DNA of 59,871 bases from Sphingomonas yabuuchiae (GCF_001477495.1 NZ_LDTF01000062.1:1-59871), one strand, 5' to 3'; positions 1-8,969 are shown, counted from the first letter of the stretch. The notes: a model not told the origin generated them from the letters alone. Made by a program: numbers and translations.

Positions 1-1
1 G

Positions 2-310
2 GGGCTGGCGGCGGCGCTGGGCGGCTCAGCGGCGCAGGTTGAGAATGCCGCCGAGATCGGCATGGAGCATAATCTGGGCCTGACCTGCGACCCGATCGGC
101 GGGCTGGTCCAGATCCCGTGTATCGAGCGCAACACCATGGGCGCGATCAAGGCGATCAATGCCGCCTATCTGGCGCTGCATGGCGACGGCAAGCACATCG
201 TCAGCCTGGATCAGGTGATCGAGACGATGCGCCAGACCGGCGAGGACATGAAATCCCAATATAAGGAAACCAGCCTCGGCGGCCTCGCGGTCAACGTCGT
301 CGAGTGCTGA
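2..310 (+). CDS. sdaA: L-serine ammonia-lyase (serine dehydratase), C-terminal part
   Basis: This is the last 102 codons of an iron-sulfur L-serine dehydratase, which converts serine to pyruvate and ammonia in the cytoplasm. The open frame enters from the left window edge, so the start is missing. The visible segment contains the family's conserved C-terminal block: [20 protein letters not shown], then [10 protein letters not shown], and the end [12 protein letters not shown]. The cysteines in the first block and at the extreme C-terminus are those known in this family to hold the [4Fe-4S] cluster or cap the active site. The stop abuts the stop of the convergent ThuA-like gene, with no space for a terminator between them. 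Confidence 0.93.
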   Translation, partial: GLAAALGGSAAQVENAAEIGMEHNLGLTCDPIGGLVQIPCIERNTMGAIKAINAAYLALHGDGKHIVSLDQVIETMRQTGEDMKSQYKETSLGGLAVNVVEC

Positions 311-1111
311 TTATTTCCCCGCCGCCCAGCGTATCGCGTTGGTCAGGATGCGGCGGTAATCGGGATCGTCATACAGCTGCGGCTCATGCCCCAGCGCGGA
401 GTAGAAGACCCGGCCCTTGCTGCGCGGATTGATCCACATGACGGGATGCGCGGCCCCCATGCGCAGCGTCTCGCCGGGGCGGTAGCTGGCCTCATCCACC
501 TGCGCCAGGATCGTCATGCCGCGCGTCGCGGGGTTGCTGTCGAAGCTGTACCATTCGTCGCGGGGTGTCCACGGCGTCCGCACACCCGCCATGATCGGGT
601 GCCGGGGCTGCACGATCTCGACGCGCGCGGGCTGGATATGGTCCGCGCCGTTCGGATGACCGGTGAAGGTCGTGCCGATGATCGTATCGACATACCAAGG
701 CGACTTGTGGCTGTTGTCGCCCGCCGCGTGGAGCGCGACCACGCCCCCGCCACGCGCGACGAAACGGGCGAAGGCGGCCTGCTGCGCAGGTGTCAGGAAA
801 TCGCCACTGGCGCTGTTCAGGACCACCACCGAGAAATGGGATAGCTGGTCGTCGTTGAAGACAGCGGCGTTTTCGGTGGTGAAGCTGGGGCGGTGTAGGC
901 CCTTGGCGATGTCGGCCAAGACGGCATTGGAATGCGGGATATGCTCGAAATGCCGCCAGCCATTGGTCTTCGAGACGATCAGCACACCGCGCTTCAGTCC
1001 GGCGGGGAGGGTGGGGGCGACGTTATCCACCACCTTGGGCGGCAGATGTGGGTCGGACGGCGCCTGCGCCACGGCGACCAGCGCCATCATCATCAGCGTT
1101 TTCAGCATCAT
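311..1111 (-). CDS. ThuA-like domain protein, exported
   Basis: The product is about 266 residues: a short hydrophobic signal peptide (MMLKTLMMMALVAVAQA) followed by a ThuA (trehalose-utilisation-like) domain with a class I glutamine-amidotransferase fold. Recognisable blocks are SKTNGWRHFEHIP near the start, GGGVVALHAAGDN in the middle and RVFYSALGHEPQLYDDPDYR at the end. ThuA-like proteins occur near sugar-metabolism genes, and their reaction is mostly unknown. I chose the ATG at 1111 because GGGAG lies just upstream and a signal peptide follows at once; the frame stays open to 1162, but that stretch does not look like protein. The gene converges on sdaA. A palindromic repeat lies upstream of it, between this gene and the efflux operon. 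Confidence 0.85.
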   Translation of the reverse strand: MMLKTLMMMALVAVAQAPSDPHLPPKVVDNVAPTLPAGLKRGVLIVSKTNGWRHFEHIPHSNAVLADIAKGLHRPSFTTENAAVFNDDQLSHFSVVVLNSASGDFLTPAQQAAFARFVARGGGVVALHAAGDNSHKSPWYVDTIIGTTFTGHPNGADHIQPARVEIVQPRHPIMAGVRTPWTPRDEWYSFDSNPATRGMTILAQVDEASYRPGETLRMGAAHPVMWINPRSKGRVFYSALGHEPQLYDDPDYRRILTNAIRWAAGK

Positions 1112-1163
1112 CCGTCTCCCTTTTGGGGGAGCGTAGCAAGCTGTGGGCGAAGGGCAATTCATT

Positions 1164-1274
1164 CCTCCCCTGCAAGGGGAGGAGGACCATGCGAAGCATG
1201 GTGGAGGGGTGCCCCCGCTGATGGTGACACCCCTCCGTCAGTCCTGCGGACTGCCACCTCCCCTTGCAGGGGAG
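1164..1274. repeat. Palindromic intergenic repeat, copy 1
   Basis: This is a nested inverted-repeat element. Both ends carry the short hairpin CCTCCCC-(TGCAA or TTGCA)-GGGGAG(G). Inside them GGAGGGGTG (1202-1210) faces CACCCCTCC (1228-1236), and small hairpins (CCATGC-GAA-GCATGG and CAGTCCTGCGGACTG) sit in the arms. A second copy lies at 12732-12865 in the opposite orientation, and a fragment lies at 54304. It resembles a REP/BIME-type or small non-autonomous element. The end hairpins could stop transcription of the neighbouring genes. Confidence 0.75.
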
Positions 1275-1284
1275 AAATTGCCGA

Positions 1285-2844
1285 TCAATCCGCCGCGATC
1301 GGACCGTCATGCGGCTTGGGTCGCCGGGTGAACCAGGTGAGCGCCGCCAGCACGATGCACAACCACGCCGAGACATAGAAGATGTCGGTCGACGCCAGCA
1401 GATAGGCCTGCCCCACCATCTGCCGCGTGACGGCCGCGGCGGCCTGGACGTCGGTCAGGCCCAGATGGTTCAGGCCGTTTCGCGCCATCTGCCACACCGG
1501 GCCTTGGCCGATCGCCTCGGACAGATGGGCCTGGTGCATCGCCTCGCGCCGGTCCCACATGGTCGTGGTCAGCGAGGCGGCAAAGCTGCCCGCCGTGATG
1601 CGCGCGAAGTTCGAGATGCCTGTGGCCGAGGGGATGCGCGCCTGCGGCACGCCGTCCAGCGCGATGGTCAGCATGGCGAGGAAGAAGGTGCTCATCGCGA
1701 TGCCCTGCACCATCAGCGGCAGCACGAAATCGCTGAAGCTCGCCTGCGTATTCAGCCCCGAGCGCATCCAGTAGGAGACGCCGAAGGCGGCAAAGGCGAT
1801 GGTCGCCATGATCCGCGCATCGACCTTGCCCGACAGGCGCGCGACGATGGGGGTCAGCACCACCGCCACCGCCCCGCTGGGGGCCGCGACGAGACCCGCC
1901 CAGGTTGCGGTATAGCCCAGCTGCGTCTGGAGCCAGAGCGGCAGCAGCAGCGTGTTGGCGAAGAACACCGCATAGCCGAGGCAAAAGGCCAGCGTCCCGA
2001 TGCTGAAATTGCGCCCCTTGAACAGCGACAGGTCGACCGCCGGATTGGCGTCGGTCAGCTCCCAGATCAGCCAGGCGATGAAGCCCACGATCGCGATCAC
2101 GGTCATCACGACGATCCGGGTCGAGTTGAACCAGTCGTCATTCTTGCCCAGGTCCAGCATCATCTGAAGCGCCCCGACCCAGACGACCAGCATGATCAGC
2201 CCGACTTTGTCGATCGGCAGGTTGCGGGTCGGCGTCTCTCTGGCGGACAGCCCGCGCCAGCACACGCCCGCGCAGAACAGGCCCACGGGCACGTTGATGA
2301 GGAAGATCCAGCTCCAGTGATAATTGTCGGAGATGTAGCCGCCCAGGATCGGCCCCATGATCGGCGCGACGAGTGTGGTCATCGACCAGATGCCGAGCGC
2401 GGTGGACCGCTTCTGCGGCGGGAAGATCGAGATCAGCAGCGCCTGGCTGCCCGGGATCATCGGCCCCGACACCGCACCCTGCAGGATGCGGAAGCCGATC
2501 AGCGAGGACAGGTTCCACGCGATCCCGCAGAGGAAGGAGGCGATGGTGAACAGGAAGACGGAAACGCAAAAGGTCCGCACCACCCCGAACTTGCCCATCA
2601 GCCAGCCGGTCAGGGGCACCGCCACGCCGTTCGCCACGGCAAAGGCGGTGACGACCCAGGTCGAGTTGTCCGAGCTGACGCCCAGATTGCCTGCGATGGT
2701 CGGTAGCGAGACGTTGGCGATGGTCGAGTCGAGCACCTGCATGAAGGTGCCCAGCGCCAGCGCGAAGGCGACGAGCGCCAGCGCCGGACCTTTCAGCGGC
2801 GCCGGGGATGCCCCCGCGCCACCTTGAGCGGAGGCCCCGGCCAT
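1285..2844 (-). CDS. emrB: MFS multidrug efflux transporter, DHA2 (EmrB/QacA) family
   Basis: This 519-residue inner-membrane protein has the length and 14-helix pattern of DHA2 proton-driven drug exporters. Helix 1 contains the typical TFMQVLDSTIANVSLPTI motif (with its conserved Asp), followed by STWVVTAFAVANGVAVPLTGWL and RILQGAVSGPMIPGSQ. It should pump hydrophobic compounds outward using the proton gradient, coupled to the membrane-fusion protein encoded just upstream. Its ATG shares one base with the stop of that gene (TGATG at 2842-2846), so the two are translationally coupled. It is the last gene of a marR-nodT-emrA-emrB operon. The substrate cannot be told from sequence. Confidence 0.92.
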   Translation of the reverse strand: MAGASAQGGAGASPAPLKGPALALVAFALALGTFMQVLDSTIANVSLPTIAGNLGVSSDNSTWVVTAFAVANGVAVPLTGWLMGKFGVVRTFCVSVFLFTIASFLCGIAWNLSSLIGFRILQGAVSGPMIPGSQALLISIFPPQKRSTALGIWSMTTLVAPIMGPILGGYISDNYHWSWIFLINVPVGLFCAGVCWRGLSARETPTRNLPIDKVGLIMLVVWVGALQMMLDLGKNDDWFNSTRIVVMTVIAIVGFIAWLIWELTDANPAVDLSLFKGRNFSIGTLAFCLGYAVFFANTLLLPLWLQTQLGYTATWAGLVAAPSGAVAVVLTPIVARLSGKVDARIMATIAFAAFGVSYWMRSGLNTQASFSDFVLPLMVQGIAMSTFFLAMLTIALDGVPQARIPSATGISNFARITAGSFAASLTTTMWDRREAMHQAHLSEAIGQGPVWQMARNGLNHLGLTDVQAAAAVTRQMVGQAYLLASTDIFYVSAWLCIVLAALTWFTRRPKPHDGPIAAD

Positions 2845-4028
2845 CAGCGATTGGCCGCGATGATCTGCGCGATCCGCGCCTCGATCGCCGGGTCCTTGCC
2901 ATCGGTCCCGCTGGTGCTGTCGACCTGGGTCGCGGCAGTGCCGATGCGGGGCCCGCGCTGGTCGGCGGTGTCGACCGTGACCGTCGCCGACAGGCCGACC
3001 CGCAGGGGATTCTGGCGCAGTTCATTGGCGTTCAGGCCGATGCGCACCGGCACGCGCTGGACGATCTTGATCCAGTTGCCGCTGGCATTCTGCGGCGGCA
3101 GCAGCGCGAAGGCGTTGCCGCTACCCGCGCCCAGGCCGACGACCTTGCCGTGATAGACGATCTTGCCGCCATAGATGTCGGCGGTGATCGTCGCGGGCTG
3201 GCCGATGCGCAGATCCTTCAGCTGGGTTTCGCGGAAATTGGCGTCGACCCATAGCCGGTCGAGCGGCACCACGGCCATCAGCGGCGTACCCGCCGCGACC
3301 TGCTGACCCACCTGGACCGTGCGCTGGGCGACGACGCCGCTGATGGGCGCGACGACGTGCATATGGCTGCGCGTGATGGCTGCACGGCGATAGGCGGCGA
3401 TGGCGGCCATCACGGCGGGGTTGGTGTCGACATCGGTGCCCTGCACGGTGGTCCGTGCCTGTGCCGCCTGGGCACGGGCGAGCGCGAGGTTGGCGTTCGC
3501 GACCTTCACCGCGTCGGCGGCGTGGGACAGTTCCTCGCCCGACACCGCACCCTCGGCAGCCGCGCCCTGGCGGCGGGCATAGTCAGCGCGGGCGCGGGTC
3601 AGCTCGGCCTGGGCCTGGACGATGGCGGCACCGCTCTGGTTCACCTTGGTGAAGTCGGCACGGGTCGCGCGCACCGCGCGAGCCAGCTCGGCGGCGGCAG
3701 AGGCGAGGCCGACATCGGCGGTGGCGGGGTCGAGATCGATCAGCGGCTGGCCCGCCTTCACCGTCTGGGTGTTGTCGGCATGGATCGCCAGCACCTGCCC
3801 CGGATCGCGCGCGGTGATGGCCACCACGTCACCCGCGACATAGGCGTCGTCGGTCTCTTCCTCGGGCTTGGCCAGCAGGAAGTGGAACACGGCCCAGACG
3901 ATGGCGGCGATCACCACCACGACGACCAGGATGGTCAGGCCGAGCTTGCGGGCCTTGGGCTTGCCGCCGCTCGGGGCTTGCGTGGTCGGAGCGGCGGGGG
4001 AGGGGGTGGCGGCTTCGGTGTCGCTCAT
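2844..4028 (-). CDS. emrA: HlyD/EmrA-type periplasmic membrane-fusion protein
   Basis: This 394-residue adaptor links the inner-membrane pump to the outer-membrane channel. It has a Pro/Ala-rich cytoplasmic tail, one transmembrane helix (about residues 27-48, LTILVVVVVIAAIVWAVFHF), a biotinyl-lipoyl half-motif (DDAYVAGDVVAITARDPGQV), a long alpha-helical hairpin (about 90-205) and the second lipoyl half (VVAPISGVVAQRTVQVGQQV), then a beta-barrel domain. This order is standard for EmrA. The start overlaps the stop of the outer-membrane factor gene by four bases (ATGA, 4025-4028). The C-terminus (after about 355) is variable and Thr/Ser/Asp-rich. Confidence 0.92.
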   Translation of the reverse strand: MSDTEAATPSPAAPTTQAPSGGKPKARKLGLTILVVVVVIAAIVWAVFHFLLAKPEEETDDAYVAGDVVAITARDPGQVLAIHADNTQTVKAGQPLIDLDPATADVGLASAAAELARAVRATRADFTKVNQSGAAIVQAQAELTRARADYARRQGAAAEGAVSGEELSHAADAVKVANANLALARAQAAQARTTVQGTDVDTNPAVMAAIAAYRRAAITRSHMHVVAPISGVVAQRTVQVGQQVAAGTPLMAVVPLDRLWVDANFRETQLKDLRIGQPATITADIYGGKIVYHGKVVGLGAGSGNAFALLPPQNASGNWIKIVQRVPVRIGLNANELRQNPLRVGLSATVTVDTADQRGPRIGTAATQVDSTSGTDGKDPAIEARIAQIIAANR

Positions 4029-5428
4029 TGCGTGATACCCTGCGAAGAAGAGGAGAAGCCGCCCCCAAGGGCGACGGCCAGCGCGATGCGCGCCTGGACG
4101 GCGTCGGCGGCGAGATTGGCGTCGGCCTGATCCGACTCCAGCTGGCGGATGTCGGGATCGATCAGGCCGAGTTGCGATTGCAGCCCGCTCGAGACGCGGA
4201 TCGCATTCAGGCGGCGGGTTTCGGACAGGCCGCGCGTCACCTCGGCCTGGCGGGCGCGCTCGGTGGCGACGGTGCGGCTGCGCGTGACGGCATCGGCCGC
4301 CTCGCGCACCGCGACGACGACGCGGTTGTTATAGTCGGCGGTCGCCAGATCGAGTGCGGCGGTCGCGCCCGCAAGTCCCGCGCGAAGCCGTCCGCTGTCG
4401 AAGATCGGCAGATGGATCGCCGGACCCGCCGCCGCCGTCGCCGCATCGGCGGTGAACAGGTTGCCCAGGCCGACCGCCTGGAAACCGGCCAGCGCGGTCA
4501 GGTTGATATTGGGCAGGAACGCCTTGCGCGCGACCTCCTGTCCCTTGCTCGCGGCGTCGATCCGGGCGAGCGCGGCGGCGATGTCGGGGCGCCGCGACAG
4601 CAGGTCGGCGGGCACGGTGGCGGGGATGGGTAGCGCGGCATCGAAGGCCAGCTTCGTCGGCGCGATGGTCGCGGGATAGTCGAGACCGCGACCGGCCAGC
4701 GCCGCCAGTGCGTTGCGCGACAGCGCGGCCTGCGTCTCGGCCCGCGCCAGCGCCACCCGCGCCTGGGCGAGCAAGGTCTGCGCACCGGACGCGTCGATCT
4801 GGCTGGCCAGCTGGTGCCGGATGCGTGCCTGAACCAGCCCCAGCGAGCGGGTGCGGGTCGCGATCGTCTGGCGCGCGATCGCCGCCTGCCGCTCGGCCCG
4901 GGCCAGTTCGACATAGGTCTGCGCGACCGATCCGGCCAGCGCCAGCCGCGCCGCCGTCACGTCCAGTGCGGCGGCGCGCGTCGAGGCGCGGGCGGCGTCG
5001 ATCGCGGCGGCCTGCCGCCCGAACAGGTCGATCGTCCAGTTCAGATTGGCCTGCGCCTGGCCCAGCCACTGGGTCGTCCCCGCATAAGGGGGCGGGATAA
5101 TGTAGCGGCCGGACAGCCGGTTATACTGTTCCTGCGCGTCCAGCGTCACCGAGGGGCCGTCATCGGCGCGGCGGGTGGCCAGCGCCGACTCCGCCTGCCG
5201 CAACCGGGCCAGCGCGATGTCGAGCGAGGGATTGCCGCTCAGCGCGTCGCCGACGATTCGATCGAGCTGCGGATCGCCCAGCCCACGCCACCAGTCGGCG
5301 GCGACCAGCGGCGCCTGCGCATCGCCCAGTCCCAGCGTCTCGGGCGAGGTGGCCGTGATGGCGGGATGCGCCTGCGGCACCGAACAGCCCGCCAGCAACA
5401 ATCCGGTCAGAAATGCGAACCGCTTCAT
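4025..5428 (-). CDS. Outer-membrane efflux lipoprotein, NodT/OprM family
   Basis: The product is a 467-residue TolC-like outer-membrane factor. It starts with a lipoprotein signal (MKRFAFLTGLLLAGCSVPQ, lipobox LAGC, lipidated Cys about residue 17) and then has two outer-membrane-efflux repeats rich in Ala/Arg coiled-coil helices, each with ADWWRGLGDPQLDRIV- or RRPDIAAALARIDAA-like blocks. It would form the exit duct for the EmrAB pump. The start at 5428 is chosen because the signal peptide begins there and the ATG overlaps the marR stop by four bases (ATGA). The frame stays open farther upstream only because it is antisense to marR. Confidence 0.92.
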   Translation of the reverse strand: MKRFAFLTGLLLAGCSVPQAHPAITATSPETLGLGDAQAPLVAADWWRGLGDPQLDRIVGDALSGNPSLDIALARLRQAESALATRRADDGPSVTLDAQEQYNRLSGRYIIPPPYAGTTQWLGQAQANLNWTIDLFGRQAAAIDAARASTRAAALDVTAARLALAGSVAQTYVELARAERQAAIARQTIATRTRSLGLVQARIRHQLASQIDASGAQTLLAQARVALARAETQAALSRNALAALAGRGLDYPATIAPTKLAFDAALPIPATVPADLLSRRPDIAAALARIDAASKGQEVARKAFLPNINLTALAGFQAVGLGNLFTADAATAAAGPAIHLPIFDSGRLRAGLAGATAALDLATADYNNRVVVAVREAADAVTRSRTVATERARQAEVTRGLSETRRLNAIRVSSGLQSQLGLIDPDIRQLESDQADANLAADAVQARIALAVALGGGFSSSSQGITQ

Positions 5429-5877
5429 GCCACCGTCTCCAGCTTGTTGCGCAGGCGCAGCAGGTCGCCGACGAAGCGCTCGACCTCTTGCGGAGACCAG
5501 TCGGCCAGCCATTCATTCCACTGCTCAATGACCTTGACCTTGCACCGGGCGGTGACTTCGCGCCCCGCCTCGGTCAGCGACAGGCGCACGACACGACGAT
5601 CCTCGGTGCAGCGGCAGCGTTCGATCAGGCCGCGTTCCTCCAGCGTGTCGACGATTCGCGTGGTCGCGCCGGTGTCATGGCACAGATGGCGGGCCAGCTC
5701 GGCCGCCGTTCCGCCCACGCCATGGTGCAGCGCCATCAGCGCGCTCCATTGAACATGGGTGACTTCTTCATCGGCGAAGACCGGCTCCAGGCCGATGCGG
5801 GCGAGTTGGTACACGCGCTTGGTCAGATACCCGACCGAGCGTTCGGGATCGAAGGGATCAGGCGTATCGGCTGTCAT
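5425..5877 (-). CDS. MarR-family repressor of the efflux operon
   Basis: This 150-residue protein has a MarR winged helix-turn-helix (about residues 45-115). Visible features are VQWSALMALHHGVGGTAAELARHL as the recognition region, then DTGATTRIVDTLEERGLIER and the wing DRRVVRLSLTEAGREV. It is the first gene of the operon, translationally coupled to the outer-membrane factor. The layout is the common one in which the repressor binds its own promoter and is released by the pump's substrates. A palindrome just upstream (5897-5912) is a likely operator. Confidence 0.9.
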   Translation of the reverse strand: MTADTPDPFDPERSVGYLTKRVYQLARIGLEPVFADEEVTHVQWSALMALHHGVGGTAAELARHLCHDTGATTRIVDTLEERGLIERCRCTEDRRVVRLSLTEAGREVTARCKVKVIEQWNEWLADWSPQEVERFVGDLLRLRNKLETVA

Positions 5878-5896
5878 ATCGCTGCCATGGCAATGA

Positions 5897-5912
5897 TTGC
5901 TTAGGCAGTCAA
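5897..5912 (-). promoter_or_regulatory. Putative MarR operator
   Basis: The imperfect inverted repeat TTGCTTAGGCAGTCAA lies 20 bases before the marR start, in the only gap upstream of the efflux operon. Its TTG...CAA ends match the half-site spacing commonly bound by MarR dimers. Operator function is inferred from position and symmetry. Confidence 0.5.
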
Positions 5913-5984
5913 TTCTCGTTGCGAAGATGACATGAAGTTCATGAAGGACGGGGGCAGGCCAGGCGGCCCGCCCCCGTCAGGCGC

Positions 5985-8501
5985 TCAGCGTGTTTCCTTC
6001 GTCGCCTCGATCGCGGCGTTGGCCGCCAGGATATAGGCCGAGGTGGTCGCGACCGTGTATTCGTTCTCGAACCACAGGAACGGCCATTCGGTCTTCAATT
6101 CGGGGAAGTCGGGCTTCACGATCAGCACGCCCGGCACCAGCCCGCCGGGGATGAAGCCGTAATCGGCGCGGTTATGGCCATAGCCGATCAGCTTGGACGC
6201 GGTGCCCACCGTCGAGACGAGCGACAGGTTGTTCGCCGGATGCCGTCCCAGCACATAGTCGATCGCATTCAGCGTATATTCGGTGCCGATGATCTCCGGG
6301 AACGCCTTGTGCATCAGGAAGGCGGTCGATCCGAACTCGACCACCTGATGCGATCCCGCCCAGCCGCCCTCGCTGATCGGTACGCCGAAGGGGTTCTTGG
6401 CGGCCTCTTCATCCATCTTGACCTTGGTCTGGCGGACCAGCGGGACCAAGGCGGCGCGGTACTTCGCATCCATGAACGGAAGGGCGCGTACCGCCGAGGC
6501 GCGGACCCAGGCGAAGTTCTTCGTGATGACGGGCATCAGCGCGCGCAGGCGGTCGGCATAGACACGTTCGCCCTTGCTGGTGATCAGCATCTCGACGGTC
6601 GCGCCGACATTGGCGCCGTCCGCCGACCAGGGCGTGCCGGAGTCGTCGCGCCCGTCGCCCGACTTGATCGGCCCCTTCTGATAGCGTCCCCACAGGACCT
6701 TGGCGGCGTCCCAGGCCTCGGCCGCCATCGTCGGATCGCTGTCCGCCAGCGCGCGGGACGCGGCGGCGAGGGCGCCCGCGACCGCCAGATTGTTGGCGGG
6801 CAGGTCGGTCGTGAACGCCCAGCGATCGTCCTGCGCCCCCGACGATCCGCCCTTGCGCTCGCTGGTACCGAGCGAGGCGTCATAGGTCAGATTGTCGGTC
6901 TGCGACCCGGCATCGCCCAGATGGGCATATTGGCGCTGCACCGGATCGATGATGCCGACGATGGCATGGCCGAACACCTTGTATTGGGCGAGCAATTGCA
7001 GGACGCCGTGGCGGATCTGCTGCACCGAGTCCTGCTTGCCGTCGGGCTTGCGGATTTCGACCGCGCGGGCGGCTTCGTCCACGCTCGTTTCGTCCCAGTC
7101 CAGGCCATAGAGTTCGCGACCCCAGGCGAGGTCGCGGACCACCTGGGCATTTTGCGGCGTCTGGATGTCGTAATCGCCCGCATCCTGGAAGCCGCCGACA
7201 TTCAGGCCGGGGATATGTTCGCCGGGTTTGAACGGCGAGTCGAGGTTCGCCCCCATCTTGTAGCCGTCGAAATGGACATGGTTGGGCGGCGCCTGCCGCG
7301 CATCGTCGAGATGCGAGGGGGCGGACCAGACGCGGTACTGCTCGCGAATGCCGACATGATCCATCTGCTCGGCGATGAAGGTATCGAGCGAGGTCTGCCA
7401 GATGCGGTCATAGGCGTCGGCGGCGATACGGAACGGGTTCGTGACCTTCCCGCCATAGGCGATGGCATAGATGCCCGGCTCGCGGACCTGGGTGAAGTCG
7501 AACGCGGCGTAATTGTATCGCATCCAGCGTCCGCGCGGGGTCACGGCGGCCCGCAGTACCAACTGGCGCGTGCCGTCTGCGGCGAGTCGGACCAGTTCCG
7601 CCTCGCCCGGCACGGTCCCGTGCGGATCGGTTTCGATCAGCGCGACCTTGGCGCGGCCGGGCGTGTAACCCGCCTGGTTGAACGAGACGACCGGCGCGCG
7701 CACCCAGTCCTTCACGACATTGGGCCGTACATGCCAGACGACGGCATTCTCCTTCGCCCCCGCCGCGATCAGCGAGCGGACGACGAACCAGCCATTCTGC
7801 GCCCGGTTTCGCGCGTCATACAGCGCCAGCCCGCCCGCATCCGACGTGATCGTCACGCGGGTCAGCGGGTCTTCGGGCGACAGGGTGATCGACTTGCCCC
7901 CCGAGGCCAGAGGCGTCGGATCGCCCGATCCGTCCTTGGCCATCGGGCCCGTGGGATGGCGCGGGAACAGGCCCGGCGCGGTGTCCATCAGATAGGTCTT
8001 GCCGAAATAGCTGGTCGGCAGAAAATCGAGGTTGAAACCGGCCTTGCCCGCCAGTGCCGCGGGCAGCGGCTGATCGAGATCGACGGCGATGCGAAACCCG
8101 TCGCCTTCCGCCGTCACCTTCACCCGATACGCGAGATTCTGGTCCTTATAGGTCGAGCGGACGACGATCTGGTTGGGCTCGGTCCCCCGCGTCCGGCCGA
8201 CAAAGGCGGGGACGGGGTCCCATTGCTCGGGCGTGGGGTTGAGGCGTACCGCGCCGTCGGTGGCGATCCGCTCGCCATGCAGGACGATCTGGATGCCGGC
8301 ATTCTTCTCATCGAAGAAGATGGGGCTGAACTGGTTCTGGTCGACCATCACGGTCAAGCCCTGCCGCTCCAGCGTCTCGGCCGGGGTGACGGACAGGGCC
8401 GGTGCCGTGCCCTGCGTCGTGACCTGAGCCTGTGCCTGAACGGTGCAGGCCGCCATGATGCTCGCCGACGCCAGCAAGGCGACACCCATGTGTTTCAGCA
8501 T
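5985..8501 (-). CDS. Secreted glycoside hydrolase family 9 protein with N-terminal beta-sandwich domains
   Basis: This 838-residue protein has a signal peptide (cleavage near residue 26, VQAQA). An extra N-terminal beta-rich region (about 30-260) precedes the cellulase N-terminal Ig-like domain (about 270-360, starting VVSFNQAGYTPGRAKVALIE). A GH9 (alpha/alpha)6 catalytic domain runs to the end. The catalytic motifs are visible: DAGDYD near residue 438 (nucleophilic water/base aspartates) and ENEYTV near 812 (general acid Glu). GH9 enzymes cleave beta-glucans with inversion; the exact glycan is not certain. The start has a strong GAGGAGGGG ribosome site. A perfect LacI-type palindrome 18 bases upstream suggests sugar-responsive control. 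The gene stands alone. Confidence 0.85.
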   Translation of the reverse strand: MLKHMGVALLASASIMAACTVQAQAQVTTQGTAPALSVTPAETLERQGLTVMVDQNQFSPIFFDEKNAGIQIVLHGERIATDGAVRLNPTPEQWDPVPAFVGRTRGTEPNQIVVRSTYKDQNLAYRVKVTAEGDGFRIAVDLDQPLPAALAGKAGFNLDFLPTSYFGKTYLMDTAPGLFPRHPTGPMAKDGSGDPTPLASGGKSITLSPEDPLTRVTITSDAGGLALYDARNRAQNGWFVVRSLIAAGAKENAVVWHVRPNVVKDWVRAPVVSFNQAGYTPGRAKVALIETDPHGTVPGEAELVRLAADGTRQLVLRAAVTPRGRWMRYNYAAFDFTQVREPGIYAIAYGGKVTNPFRIAADAYDRIWQTSLDTFIAEQMDHVGIREQYRVWSAPSHLDDARQAPPNHVHFDGYKMGANLDSPFKPGEHIPGLNVGGFQDAGDYDIQTPQNAQVVRDLAWGRELYGLDWDETSVDEAARAVEIRKPDGKQDSVQQIRHGVLQLLAQYKVFGHAIVGIIDPVQRQYAHLGDAGSQTDNLTYDASLGTSERKGGSSGAQDDRWAFTTDLPANNLAVAGALAAASRALADSDPTMAAEAWDAAKVLWGRYQKGPIKSGDGRDDSGTPWSADGANVGATVEMLITSKGERVYADRLRALMPVITKNFAWVRASAVRALPFMDAKYRAALVPLVRQTKVKMDEEAAKNPFGVPISEGGWAGSHQVVEFGSTAFLMHKAFPEIIGTEYTLNAIDYVLGRHPANNLSLVSTVGTASKLIGYGHNRADYGFIPGGLVPGVLIVKPDFPELKTEWPFLWFENEYTVATTSAYILAANAAIEATKETR

Positions 8502-8518
8502 AACCCCTCCTCAATATA

Positions 8519-8530
8519 GATAGCGCTATC
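8519..8530 (-). promoter_or_regulatory. Putative LacI-family operator upstream of the GH9 gene
   Basis: GATAGCGCTATC is a perfect 12-base palindrome with a central CG step, typical of LacI/GalR-family operators. It lies 18 bases before the GH9 start codon, so bound repressor would block transcription or initiation. A related half-site (ATAGCGCT) occurs near 8652. No LacI-type regulator gene is present in the window. Confidence 0.5.
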
Positions 8531-8899
8531 ATTTTCGACCATGAGCAGGGCGGCGAACTGTACCGGTCTGACGCCTTGTCCAAAACGCGGGGCGGCGTGG
8601 TTTTCATGCTCGCCTTGCCCGCAATCTGTGCCAGCTTTTTCAATTAAACAACGAAAAAATAGCGCTTTAGTCTGGATCAACTTCTACGGAGCGGATGGTA
8701 GCGGCAAGTGGTCCGGGGTGCGATGTGGCGCGGTGGTGTTTACCGCTCACATATAGTTCGCAGATATAGAACGGCAAAAGCGTTGCTTTTGTGACGGGCA
8801 GCGCGGCTGGCCCCGGCCCGCTTCATCGGCGGCGTGTATGATCAACTGGACATTATGCTTGGTCCACGCTCAGCGCCGAGCGGATCGCCCGGGAAACGA
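8531..8899. other. Gene-free interval
   Basis: About 370 bases between the GH9 gene and the antiporter terminator hold no convincing reading frame. The segment is locally less GC-rich (8640-8690), contains the ATAGCGCT half-site near 8652, and probably houses the GH9 promoter. Nothing else was recognised. Confidence 0.5.
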
Positions 8900-8928
8900 A
8901 AAGGGCGGCCTCGGAGCCGCCCCTTTTT
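8900..8928 (-). terminator. Bidirectional Rho-independent terminator
   Basis: The arms GGGCGGC (8903-8909) and GCCGCCC (8916-8922) form a stable hairpin flanked by an A-run on the left and TTTTT on the right, so it can work in both directions. On the minus strand it lies about 40 bases after the antiporter stop. Confidence 0.8.
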
Positions 8929-8969
8929 GTGCCTGCCAGAGAGGACGGCGAAGGGCCAATCCCGTCGGG

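Noticed and set aside
1264..2706. 480-codon plus-strand frame
   Set aside because: It is antisense to emrB and has the Arg/His/Gln-rich composition typical of shadow frames in GC-rich DNA.
6174..8519. 781-codon plus-strand frame over the GH9 gene
   Set aside because: Despite the length it lacks any recognisable domain and is exactly antisense to a well-supported GH9 gene.
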